The notes under the pieces are model-generated. The model was not told where the DNA came from and did not search any database. It saw only the letters and a program-made list of their open reading frames with translations. A program made the position numbers and the translations under genes. Of a stretch of 32,345 nt of DNA, positions 20,901 to 23,606 are shown piece by piece (the stretch's first letter is position 1; each line of letters opens with the position of its first letter). The DNA is taken from contig SVDE01000017.1 in assembly GCA_015057955.1 (NCBI GenBank), positions 1 through 32,345 of the forward strand, in the 5' to 3' direction. This stretch comes from Lachnospiraceae bacterium. Lineage in GTDB: Bacteria; Bacillota; Clostridia; Lachnospirales; Lachnospiraceae.

Positions 20901-21069
20901 CCTCAGGTTCGGTAGGAGCCTGTGTCGCTTCCTGAGATACTTCGGTGACGATCGTGTCCTCGTCTTCGCCTGTCGCGAAAACAGGCGTCACATGACCCGA
21001 TACGCTCCCCATGAGCATACCGAGAGTCATGACGATCGCGATCGTTCTGCGCAATATCTTGTTCTTCAT
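2953..21069 (-). CDS. Giant secreted multidomain adhesin, SpaA/CnaB plus Spy0128-type isopeptide repeats (6038 aa)
   Basis: One uninterrupted frame of 6038 residues (very roughly 650 kDa). The ATG at 21069 has AAAGGAGAG about 7 nt upstream. Rough residue map: signal peptide 1-32 (VTPVFA/TGED); Thr/Glu/Pro-rich 33-135; a beta module 140-310; an acidic linker 310-380; adhesin-like beta modules 400-825; about 16 CnaB/SpaA-like domains 830-3060 (blocks such as GSIKITKRDDAG to YILVESKVPDGY); a divergent block 3068-3480; DUF11-like 3490-3700; SdrD-B-like at 3935 (GDLWIDEDQDGVQG); a further SpaA domain at 4121; ten Spy0128/FctA-like pilin repeats 4266-5865; and a final beta domain 5868-6005. Such domains often self-lock by Lys-Asn/Asp isopeptide bonds. 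The C-terminus ends ...ESAEPEPQEEK with no LPXTG and no membrane span. It is extracellular; the ligand is unknown. It heads the operon of four further secreted proteins. Confidence 0.95.
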   Translation of the reverse strand: MKNKILRRTIAIVMTLGMLMGSVSGHVTPVFATGEDEDTIVTEVSQEATQAPTEPEVTTVVETEAPTEETTTVETPTEEPTPEVTTEAPAEEPTPEETTEAPVTEETTTAAPTEETTTAAPTETTTAPAETKEKTVKELIWDGGSVKITVSRKDGAEIPESSTLKVETLNSMNQSKSAEEELSIIKSFYEPAIDRIADEYGLDKESEAYKALLAGLLPFAVSIKDKNGKETAPEMNVKIEVKDGANEMYDLVYNKQIRQVRVAEFDAYKNVTLLNGDRASVSFDTAKGTYTAAAKTSSIGKFVVILYIDNDKVKEAQPKAPEQKDDGQEEEGEDADPDPEVKAEEETIAPEETPEEIPAEEETTEETPAEEEEVVIKSDRLLGGRMFLMDAADEQAAHLNDILARAEAFFGEGGTYNPKVVIDEFYPTSTGVLRAGDTLDFHVHYKLTVPNNWPDGNNDRHLYFSSYINNTFTITLPKGLLLGDPPSGYSHVKTQVLDNGTLVDVALDDHDLDKVHVYTITFTDKDVSTGDYGNEFDLNVYIGNNGTEDSVNTYNFTEDMIKLSSSFVIIDENGDPIKVGPDGQYDPNGTPKTYTHEDTKTADPITTQSPDEWGVAKSARFEGTATTASIVDDKAVFVWDVEVGLLEDGSTGFIPEDRYGRFGRDWLESMTLQDFFETVFSKDGSYVTGNVDEVTIQKYITDSELTDPYTIQNSNTLYIWDGDTNVSTTTVPGGTYTRNGVTYKNLMLNYAELIDKNANGTPNQITPKYTKYRVTVKYDVEDSWIAYFPETEGYKLTETNNAKITEKLAGRNDTRTKTGQDTQECPLPYKGVASLDITKMFKNYNGNTAEYNKNLYGDISFTISSAAAFTVYENTGTEANPVYTAIPGMTGQTSYDGLKIGTTYYLAPGTYTVEEKLTDDQKNAMKQFVGTTDAGKVYVEKPSEALSAEEQWTAEFLNEETVGSIKITKRDDAGHLITSVGLGDAIGFEVYKQNADGTTGDKVRAEDYIGSDGTLTFSRLPYGNYILVESKVPDGYVGMDDYAFTISESTKNITYTAVNKIASSRLILTKYVGVAEASITNKANANYPATFQLQRTTGDPASASTAWEDVGDAAKTNANGQITKDLPAFDASGNAYWYRYKETIPAGYYDPATGATDFSYSKAVKLTDDDGHARPLSDPATVDMYNRKFVRAHVDKRFYVASNTGTLTTSNDFTTTVQLFRYYLDDQNKIAGWTEITGATPDNVIGNNTGNVYDYADWLNLPVYGPNGRYIYVVKEGSVYYNGAVYDGQFIMDETQTGNVVSLDPDGDGTSEKYINISGTYTTSGYANMYTATTLPAVTKDLYNVQNLYPVQIWKRDYYTNNSIGGSSVTVKDKNGDVAYGWIYDGSVKVKTLLSDISIVNQSTSDNQYYVRIYLSKDGAPYTFEETDIPTGYKFHSVSNDGKIPLDFAGQSYANRSTAKNTTRTIYNYQDPLVNIKKVSSSNASTVIAGAVFQVFTKTTDGKYKPVMKADGVTPFTITTTKPESNSDESLAPGDYYFAETTTPAGYLDPNDNYQYYHNLDSNYVQGQTTETPSRTLTFIKGTVQNMAKDGTKVNVSTFTFKNIPNTGSLKVLKYQDGVLTAGYKIVITGSDGTTKNVTTNANGEALFTDLPVTTTNGTAIVYTITEEMTTAQAKNYYKSSADQTATISVGEVTTTDNTSEHKPLAVYNVSKINISATKVFRKLWEFPFTNTQEHLAGATIGLFEKDGDNWKLVQQTGLTNPQTSDANGNVNFEGLERSKDYALIELATPDPAKRPWNNGFKELPAAGAATTSIPNSDISKYNVLTLSSSETEGQTNRNYNLGDMINANHWVQFDVTKWLDPVVNRILTPDQFGSGSYDPRVEANGFTQVDNVVFEVYRYIMPEGQTSVEFDPATWKSLGVYTTGTLYVNDVRQIGEFITNADQNITDRYVYMIVEQSVGPNSMKPNPYFKYSFWREQSHDGQDEEVFTVTVNDPDAYGARSMTYTMDTVNFEDVLNYQESGPGTVLYLIASIRLSKFQDSFNETTGALNQNYQPLPGATFEVRLPNGTVISTMTVGLDTKLSDSANPLAIAQSGTFGLRINDDGTYDLIDYENYNSPAIVENITVETGTFTDGTNVFPYYRIPVTVVETVCPDGFSPTVGSLDMYLVFADVTSNHQGESWVFNDAYLVTTIGENTTETLAADQSATSWFVRNASSGNNIKKINNGDGIGDTVNPSPLRIVNLPTTNTAVSLNKYGYQPTSECLNKTGEQLDGVNPNTIGRQDLGGVQMVIQRKDGSTWKYWNFNEGKYGDYGTETQATFTTDNTTNKGFFRFPKGLPEGTYRIWEKGLGSNTTYEMTYTSARPRVFVVTKAAVHLSMYNPTKLALEITKEDFEGNKLEGVRFELHQGSGYSILNTNENGKLTFRNIASGKYWLEESKAGYTSEYLEMYLKSTYDLTGFTSADGKDIGYSFKTGVSDGKSGTDVTIDKVNPANSLLTGPGQLSLTIKNPKTTNLKLTKVDELNNGKKLPGAKFVVMYRRFDALSGDLSVTIPTLAPGLTTANAVRDAFQAADSKWTRYQTDFTTDENGEISLTGMYPGVYAFYEIAAPDGYDILTDKDGNAVIYSAVVTGGIPVNVTVTPSSVEVKNYKGGTETTRTVTTCPPANTDGTELSFLAENRPKVTLKALKEVFAGELGNVTPWSITLNLYDSKAKTTKVGTVTITNTTTQGEGITFKDPSNANKNAQFTLGTTYYLEEVVNNAPVNAAKNKFILNEVLKDGVKVTDIESGLYLFPVESINGFTITAKNDWLYGKVEFSKVDIEDNLKLLSGAEFEVRYNKNAGVEGAAEDWVKVPNSSVAEILSGGAGTGYYRANIPLVSANATTYRIYETKAPTSVVGHPEDDSEYLLDKTKYIEVELSRENNVETEGLSMTNKTGDDLTIIKYQNAHTATSNLVDTFKQSKFAVYHLVDGSWVLDDPSFEGYTNEGGTFTVLTVPGEFYAVAETSFDTAMYNRLDGIYIVEKNDLGEVTKQTLLKTETITVGGKELTLYVLPAEMTSSVELHAYNVRNIKPIIEKVDVGQYQKDATYPKDNVKAKMDYVIYEFDEDAVTWVYDADGQPTRASVEAFLATNPTVVYGGSTGTYNATVLINGTQGRWDTGSSDTYKDIENRWDYEKSYLIVETNVYSQDGAKLYDTMRKDDPNVTWFYKTAPVENPDPANPPKWTLENVYGDATVELSKSSYIGTAGGYTPNDVYADANNSGKRTVDSLLESDRAVVYHLDPTVTSQNQMLKSFILRDTGIEAYAGTTKLTLDADGTSGYSYTFDKIVVGKASHKVSTEFGIGENPTIQARIVFQDASGNDIPDKDVLFDDVSTDASTVLIRTTTEIPENARSFYISYYCEALEGKTSGESKLRDTTYSLGEQFNVEESRVYATMKQQGPGSTSDPVKEITHFVNKADAELTYWKWGADGSGPVEKKETDDDEHDILVNTIKIPKVAIQKTVTPTPHVYLGNTATYYITITNADSSEADFVNPVVVDILPTAISLVKGEGNKVSDAKITGTTNIDASVIPKLEDPELIEGKLTEGQDETGASISGSGYALILKLTGKLPANSSVTISYHVVIDKSAALFADTVNGTKHLSNDAYLSSLEKSYHTTSNPKGLAFKSESNKEAKKLSDAAASLTPDSPSAATREGKVDSSLGDYASEENGWLPATAYQTINIESQISVVKAVQGDRDTQGYHETEIGVVSRTNKAIVSDKEGWAHWRLGVTNGYSNRTFDGLLLGDVIPRVGDNNDYRESYWTLNFTRILRAELNGAVISPDNYTLYFYTGETSSAESKLLSAFNNNLEGFVEASAVSDLTTVTAFIVKFNDSVKLTPGASLILSYETTVPDIQDNAEFAKIAFKPDDNYFWFHYAGYSGSLQSNTVTVTLNDLPVEVQGDLWIDEDQDGVQGQGNRRDYSSYAIIQELQNATSFSIRDNRSASGVISTNDTGDMTQWDSANSESIKHFRFDGLGAAAIKDDVSQEDDIYSGENLDISKLKGKDPYNYSLYAAINDTTGNLAQIFKLSELGSGYYISDNPDMAGWTSHADYLDNNFLGEDTPYTTKPFFIRSSNTVDQSKDIGVVMVRELELTKLAADDSETAVAGAEFQVFGPFDDTSLTGVSDHTPASGNALKFTKVSDGVYALDPAGTVDTLVTGADGKIKITGLNWWKEYDIKETKAAPGYDVANAVATADASAGTQITDRGNGVFTLKVPSTSKVDPTDKVTVKDPRGVEIQLDVEKIVNTYSEEEFTFNFSYWLTSVTPDTTAALNTSIKNTEADPIQTMQIKAKGNKTTGTGYGLGSFDKIKVFGAGTYVFTIKEKVDQSSVPSGWTYDTAEKTATVVVEWSDAEQKLVVTSITYSDPDTKDGKTYEKFTNKYEKTGEWTPEARKRLTGRPIVAEEFTFTVKEGSKVVSTGKVNADGSITFTKIEYGLADIGTHTYTITEDAGSAAGMTYSTQSITVTVKVEDDASSDKLKVTATYPADTTFVNTWNATGEWTPEVFKVLEGRDFNDGETFEVTVTDASGAVKMTGTVTSGSDGQPKAFSFNPEKITYTQADVVNFEPTTFTYTIKETVPAQNPSNGVTFSVDVYTVNVTIALHKNDDGTYSDKLDVTDDAPEGGYTFKNTYQPASVTAQPKATKSMKGERTVQDLTFEFTLTAKTVVDGGAFQPADAAAAIAAGKTWTKSVTVPEGTTATSPALNVLFDEITYKKTGTYVYEIAETVGTNSNVTYDGAKWTYTVVVTDNTATGKLEVAETYLSDAQGSTAQTTPAAFVNEYEPTPTAIPLWVEKILTGEPLHDAANTYFEFNLEFEKATVIGGYKLPDATSIRISGTDVEAGGENAKAKFGDIEFTKAGTYDFLISETRGTLPKVYYDETVWRATVTVVDYRPQGTYPGGLEATVVYTNIKTSTPYSLAQFTNNYTPEDVTYIPEVRKIITGEDRPENKETFNFTLELISQIDTKGQPITENGVTIPAGGDKTSVTDEGTSHFGQLTFHKKGTYTFRITELAGRNAHYTYDEHTWTLVVVVKDDADGNLILDPADPVYTRDDSTENDYAEFTNHYTPDPVKWYPSAKKLMDKTGEPTVEDKEFTFTLKATEVVKDGAFQPEDAAAAIVAGDSWEKTVVVPAGSYDSPVKAFDDIKFVKEGTYKFEITENSGTLPGITYDSSKAELTVVIVNDNDSLKVDSVSATGDVDQDGTAVTAKFTNKYVPTPTEWQAQVKKLMKDSEPTVSDKTFTFTLQATKVVADGAFDADDVIALNDSWTKTITVPKGSTIHGSFESAFKAFDKITFKKAGEYQFTITEKIDDPKLAGIVYAGDVVTVDIKVDDQDGWLKKTVTTSIGGTTTDEAVVTVENDTTKPDPITTVSVSFTNRYEVKPVYYTPPVVKNVTVDFGPTVAEKIFTFDLELTKAENVVETPNGQKTIVVTDGASVKKDSVTIVVKKGETAADATFKQIRFSKAGTYVYKITEKIPTGTDAEEGITYTTVEWTMTVVVTDTDTGNPSALELTSVTYAKGAPQESKTPQQAADDGDDIKSVQAPAAEAEEATETLEAEKAEDLEAEEVIADDKVKELIGLEEYVFINDYKPEPVEWIPQVEKLLSEDSSQTKVDRIFDFEMKRLIKAAAEAEAPAEAEAPAEAEVPAEAEAPAKAEAPAVDKDGCSLKEGTTLYARTTLEATKDKTDPADWKSDPSRFYPEKDAATGDPTGDPVTVTFDRAGTYYFTVEEIMPTSINDLYPGFEYDVTVKEIAVTVTDIDGKLIVSLVTITDPSKAPEGGSAAAEEVYKVEITEKTETDEDGVERTSFETKVVIPTPAPEDPIVITTVPVTNHYYLGKIAIYKNLENHEDVDEDLQNDTERVQDPTTFVFSVEVEWSYPGYTGKVKVYSNVVSKVFTEAGEQLVAEIEDLPVGSVVTVKEIYTGGNYDLTSDETVTVNVIRDDPLTEEEEKEIANFDNAHNGNWKDGGSVTNTIDSDGNLVGATYADGRTSTPGGGESAEPEPQEEK
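3480..8290 (-). repeat. Ten tandem Spy0128/FctA-type pilin domains in the giant protein
   Basis: Protein-level tandem repeats of about 110-230 residues. Each begins with a Lys-containing strand (ARKRLTG, VFKVLEG, VEKILTG, VRKIITG, AKKLMDK, VKKLMKD, VVKNVTV, VEKLLSE and two variants), has a central YxFxITE-type strand with Glu, and ends in FTNxY-type Asn. Lys, Glu and Asn are the residues that form the intramolecular isopeptide bond in Spy0128-like pilins, and all ten copies keep them. Copies start near nt 8270, 7810, 7470, 7065, 6610, 6175, 5755, 5310, 4810 and 4180. The copies are diverged from each other, so the array is old. Copies nine and ten carry Ala/Glu/Pro insertions. Confidence 0.8.
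4001..4090 (-). repeat. 18-bp tandem repeat encoding an AEAEAP linker
   Basis: Five 18-bp units of the form GCNGGTGCCTCTGCTTCT lie head to tail and encode repeated A-E-A-E-A-P on the minus strand. They sit inside the last Spy0128-type domain, between its first Lys strand and the rest of the fold. Units two to five differ at only a few positions, so copy number may vary between strains without frameshift. Confidence 0.85.
20665..20965 (-). repeat. Thr/Glu/Pro-rich low-complexity N-terminal stalk of the giant protein
   Basis: Imperfect repeats of GTNGTCTCCTCTGTNGGAGC-type sequence encode runs like EAPTEETTT and EEPTPEVTTEAP directly after the signal peptide (residues about 33-135). The composition suggests an extended, possibly glycosylated segment. 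No catalytic motif is present. Confidence 0.75.
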
Positions 21070-21337
21070 CTTTCGCTCTCCTTTTTTGTAAGGTTTTTAG
21101 CAAGTAATTATTTTTAAATTTTTCTTGCAGATTTAGCCGGTTTTACAATGCTACACATTGATGATACCCCGCTGACCGTCATAGCAGCCGTCATAAGACG
21201 GGGCAATTTCAGGTCAGTCTACTGCTAATTCTACTAATGGTTCACCTTACTTTCCCATACCGTGTCCAACAAATGTCCAACAAATTTTAAGAAAAATCAG
21301 CCTTTTTTATCCACAAAATAATCCACAAAAAGTCCAC
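21070..21337 (-). promoter_or_regulatory. Upstream region and structured leader of the giant-adhesin operon
   Basis: This is the gene-free stretch between the ATPase terminator and the giant gene. Read leftward it contains three TTTTGTGGA motifs, then two exact tandem TTTGTTGGACA copies, then a segment able to form competing hairpins (21167-21217), a small CAATG/CATTG hairpin (21146-21160), an A/T-rich tract and the ribosome site. I could not find a convincing sigma-A -35/-10 pair, so the transcription start is unknown. The unusual length and structure suggest regulated expression, but no known riboswitch class was recognised. Confidence 0.5.
21167..21217 (-). other. Leader segment with mutually exclusive hairpins
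   Basis: Complementary pairs: CTGACC (21172-21177) with GGTCAG (21212-21217); CCGTC (21088-equivalent, 21188-21192) with GACGG (21197-21201) around an ATAA loop; and CCCCG (21167-21171) with CGGGG (21199-21203). CCGTCATA is also duplicated at 21176-21183 and 21188-21195, so two copies compete for the same partner. The structures cannot all form together, as in attenuators or switches. Function is unproven. Confidence 0.35.
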
Positions 21338-21341
21338 AAAA
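21263..21341 (-). repeat. Phased TCCACA/TCCAACA motif cluster (putative operator)
   Basis: On the plus strand, TGTCCAACAAA occurs twice in exact tandem (21263-21273 and 21274-21284). TCCACAAAA occurs three times (21310-21318, 21322-21330, 21333-21341) with 11-12 bp spacing. That spacing puts the copies on one face of the helix, as expected for cooperative binding of a protein. The first of the three lies in an exact DnaA-box string TTATCCACA (21307-21315). The binding protein is not identifiable from the sequence. Confidence 0.5.
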
Positions 21342-21363
21342 AGCAGCACCCGAAGGTGCTGCT
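21338..21363 (-). terminator. Intrinsic terminator of the ATPase gene
   Basis: Read on the minus strand: a 9-bp perfect stem AGCAGCACC / GGTGCTGCT with a TTCG tetraloop, followed directly by TTTT. It lies 33 nt past the ATPase stop and separates that gene from the giant-adhesin operon downstream. Confidence 0.9.
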
Positions 21364-21396
21364 ACAAATTAGTTTATATATGTTATGTATTTTAAG

Positions 21397-22827
21397 TCAG
21401 GAGAACAGATCTTCCAGTGTAAGAACGTCTGCAAAAATCCCCTTATATTCGTTGTCAACGACCCCGAAAACAGTGATGAGCGCAGGTTTTAAAACGGTCC
21501 CCGGTTCCGCCATTTTTTCAAGCATTTCCTGTCTTCGCAGGACAAGTCTGTATAATCCCTTGTCCACTGTTATGTCGTCATTTCTGAATCTTATCTCGCA
21601 CATGTTGACGATCCCGTCATCCCTGAAAATAAGCATAAGCGAACGCTCTCCTGTATCGCTTTCATACCTCTTTGTCCAGATCTGCAGGGTCGTCTCTACT
21701 CCGCTGATCCCAAGGGCTTTTTTGATCTGTCCGATATGGTTGAAACACACATTTTCAAAAGCTTTTTCGCGCCAATTTCCGGCTTTTTCAGACGATGCAG
21801 CCCGCTGCCAGTGATTTGCCTTGACGTTCTTTGCCCCATTCACAAAAGCGAGGTAAAAAATGCAGAAAGGATCGATCAGTTTATAGTGTACCGCATTGCC
21901 GTTTTCACCGTAAGGAACATACTTCCCGACAAAGTCTCCGGCCACCAGCGCATTCAGGTATTCAGAGAGCTTTTTGCCGTCTTTCAGTTTGATCTTCTGG
22001 GCCAGCTCTCCCCTTGTAAATCCGGCATTTTCCGTTGCCAGGACAGCAAGTATGCGCTTGACCGGCTCGGCGTTTGCAAATACCGCCGAAAGCAGCCTGT
22101 CATACTCGCCCTTTAGCCTTGCTCCCTCTGTAAAAAACAGCTCATTTACATTCTGGGCAAATGAAAGCCCGGATTTGATGCAGTTAAGGTAGTACGGATT
22201 GCCTCCGAGCATCATGTAGAACTGGATTGTTTCAAACCTCGAAAGAGCTATTTCCCTGCTCTTTAAAAACTCCTCGCTTTCCGCCAAAGTAAAGGGTTTC
22301 AGCTTAATGTCCAGCGTTACCCTTCCGTACAGTCCGGAGGTATTGTTCAGGAGCTTTTCCTCGGTCCAGAGATCTGCCTCTGAGCATATCACGACCATAA
22401 GGTTTTCCCTGTGGCATCCCCAGGTGTTCCAAAAGCCTTCAAATGCCGTTAAAAAGCCTGATCTCGGGCTGTCCAGCCATGCCATTTCATCCAGAAATAC
22501 CACCTGCCTGCTGCCGGTATCCTTGGATTCCAGGAGTTTTTCAAGCATGTGGAAAGCCTCCAGCCAGGACATGGGTTTTTTGCCTTTTTCCATGCCATGA
22601 AGCAGGAGCGAATAGTAAAAATGCTCCAGCTGAGCCTTCAAAAGCCCTGTATTTTCGCGTTCTGCCGGGGATAAACCGGTATGCCTGAACGTGATCCTGC
22701 TCCTGAAAACCTCATCTACAAGGTATGTTTTTCCGGTTCTTGTACGCCCATGAATGACGGCAAGTTCCGCCTGCGAGCTGAAATAGCATGCATTCAGCTG
22801 CTGAATTTCGTTAATTCTGCCGATCAT
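21397..22827 (-). CDS. AAA-type ATP-binding protein with DUF234-like C-terminal domain
   Basis: A 476-residue cytoplasmic ATPase of the archaeal-type ATPase/DUF234 group common in anaerobic bacteria. Walker A is GRTRTGKT at residues 27-34 and Walker B VVFLDE at 109-114. A winged-helix-like region (ENAGFTRGELAQKIKL, about 267-282) follows the ATPase core. The C-terminal part, about 350-476, matches the DUF234 pattern with CEIRF at 410-414, the place where restriction-endonuclease-like folds carry E-x-K; Lys is Arg here. The cellular role of the family is not established. The ATG at 22827 follows a GAAAGGA site; another ATG 7 nt upstream is out of frame. The gene is monocistronic, with its own promoter and terminator. 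Not obviously linked to either neighbour. Confidence 0.88.
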   Translation of the reverse strand: MIGRINEIQQLNACYFSSQAELAVIHGRTRTGKTYLVDEVFRSRITFRHTGLSPAERENTGLLKAQLEHFYYSLLLHGMEKGKKPMSWLEAFHMLEKLLESKDTGSRQVVFLDEMAWLDSPRSGFLTAFEGFWNTWGCHRENLMVVICSEADLWTEEKLLNNTSGLYGRVTLDIKLKPFTLAESEEFLKSREIALSRFETIQFYMMLGGNPYYLNCIKSGLSFAQNVNELFFTEGARLKGEYDRLLSAVFANAEPVKRILAVLATENAGFTRGELAQKIKLKDGKKLSEYLNALVAGDFVGKYVPYGENGNAVHYKLIDPFCIFYLAFVNGAKNVKANHWQRAASSEKAGNWREKAFENVCFNHIGQIKKALGISGVETTLQIWTKRYESDTGERSLMLIFRDDGIVNMCEIRFRNDDITVDKGLYRLVLRRQEMLEKMAEPGTVLKPALITVFGVVDNEYKGIFADVLTLEDLFS

Positions 22828-22854
22828 AGCCCATTTTTTCCTTTCATCATTTTT

Positions 22855-22883
22855 AATATAAATTCTTTTTATTATGCGGTCAA
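22855..22883 (-). promoter_or_regulatory. Sigma-A-type promoter of the ATPase gene
   Basis: Minus strand -35 TTGACC (22878-22883), 17-bp spacer and -10 TATATT (22855-22860), each one mismatch from consensus. The -10 ends 27 nt before the start codon. Confidence 0.8.
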
Positions 22884-22899
22884 TATATTTTTTGTTGAG

Positions 22900-22932
22900 T
22901 ATTCCGCATCTTAAATCAATAATATGTGGAAT
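22900..22932. promoter_or_regulatory. Imperfect inverted repeat upstream of the ATPase promoter
   Basis: ATTCCGCAT and ATGTGGAAT form 9-bp arms with one mismatch around an A/T-rich spacer, just upstream of the -35 box. It could be an operator. The remaining sequence to about 23170 is A/T-rich and I see no gene in it. Confidence 0.3.
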
Positions 22933-23172
22933 TATCCTGCGGTAATTTTATTTCTATCCACATTTGTTTCAAAAATTTTTATAAAAATCCAAATTTTAAG
23001 AAATTGCCAAAAAATTTTGCGACATTCATGTTGTTTCCAGTTTTTTGTAACTCCTATCTGCAAGTTCATGAACGCATGTTTGGAGCCCAATATCACTTTT
23101 TCCGGATTTTTCATCGTCTGTATGATGTTTTTGCGGAAATACGCAAAGGATTTCCTCTCTCCACGATGTGAT

Positions 23173-23560
23173 CTTTGCATGCAGGACATCCGGTTCTGCC
23201 CTCTTCCGGGGTGTTCGCTGCGGGTCACTCCATGCAAATGAAAAAGATCCGGGACTTACATGGACGGATTTTGAGGCTGTTGTCCATGCAAATAATTGTC
23301 TGCTGGAAATTACATGGACTGATTCAGATGTCATTATCCATGTAAATGAAACAAACTACGGAAATACATGGCCCGGCAAGGAGTTTGTGGTCCATGTAAA
23401 GAGAAGGGTGATTGATTTTACATGGTTAAAAACATGAATATACGTCCATGTAAATAAAGAGAAAGAAGGATTTACATGGATAAATCTCCAAAAAGCGTCC
23501 ATGTAAAAAACAAAACAAATGAAAAAACATGGATAAATCTCCAAAAAGCGTCCATGTAAA
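23173..23560. repeat. Palindrome array 1 (TTTACATGG...CCATGTAAA)
   Basis: Seven successive inverted repeats with arms of about 7-11 bp and loops of roughly 17-45 nt. Arms: 23173-23183/23228-23238, 23256-23265/23282-23291, 23310-23318/23337-23345, 23365-23371/23392-23398, 23417-23425/23446-23454, 23471-23480/23498-23507 and 23527-23533/23551-23557. Consensus arms are TTTACATGGAC and GTCCATGTAAA. The pitch is about 50-54 bp. The short frames across it repeat ITWT and HVN/HVK only because the palindrome reads that way on both strands, so I do not call a gene. Homologous in inverted orientation to array 2 near 28.2-28.5 kb. Confidence 0.9.
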
Positions 23561-23586
23561 AAAAGCCGGACCGCTATCGGTCCGGC
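23561..23586 (-). terminator. Intrinsic terminator of the ceramidase-family gene
   Basis: Perfect 9-bp stem GCCGGACCG / CGGTCCGGC (23565-23573, 23578-23586) with a 4-nt loop. On the minus strand it is followed by a T run that merges into the last arm of palindrome array 1. Confidence 0.9.
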
Positions 23587-23606
23587 TGTGCCAAATTATT
23601 AATTTT

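Noticed and set aside
21301..21341. Replication origin, because of DnaA-box-like TTATCCACA
   Set aside because: Only one exact box and two poor ones, no dnaA/dnaN or plasmid replication gene nearby, and no AT-rich unwinding element arranged with them.
23168..23437. Short rightward frame over palindrome array 1 with TWT/HVN repeats
   Set aside because: The peptide pattern comes from palindromic arms read in frame; substitutions relative to array 2 are mostly amino-acid changing, and no ribosome site is present.
23173..23560. CRISPR array
   Set aside because: Units are palindromes with variable arms and unequal loops, and the intervening sequences are conserved between the two arrays, unlike spacers. 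No cas genes are in the window.
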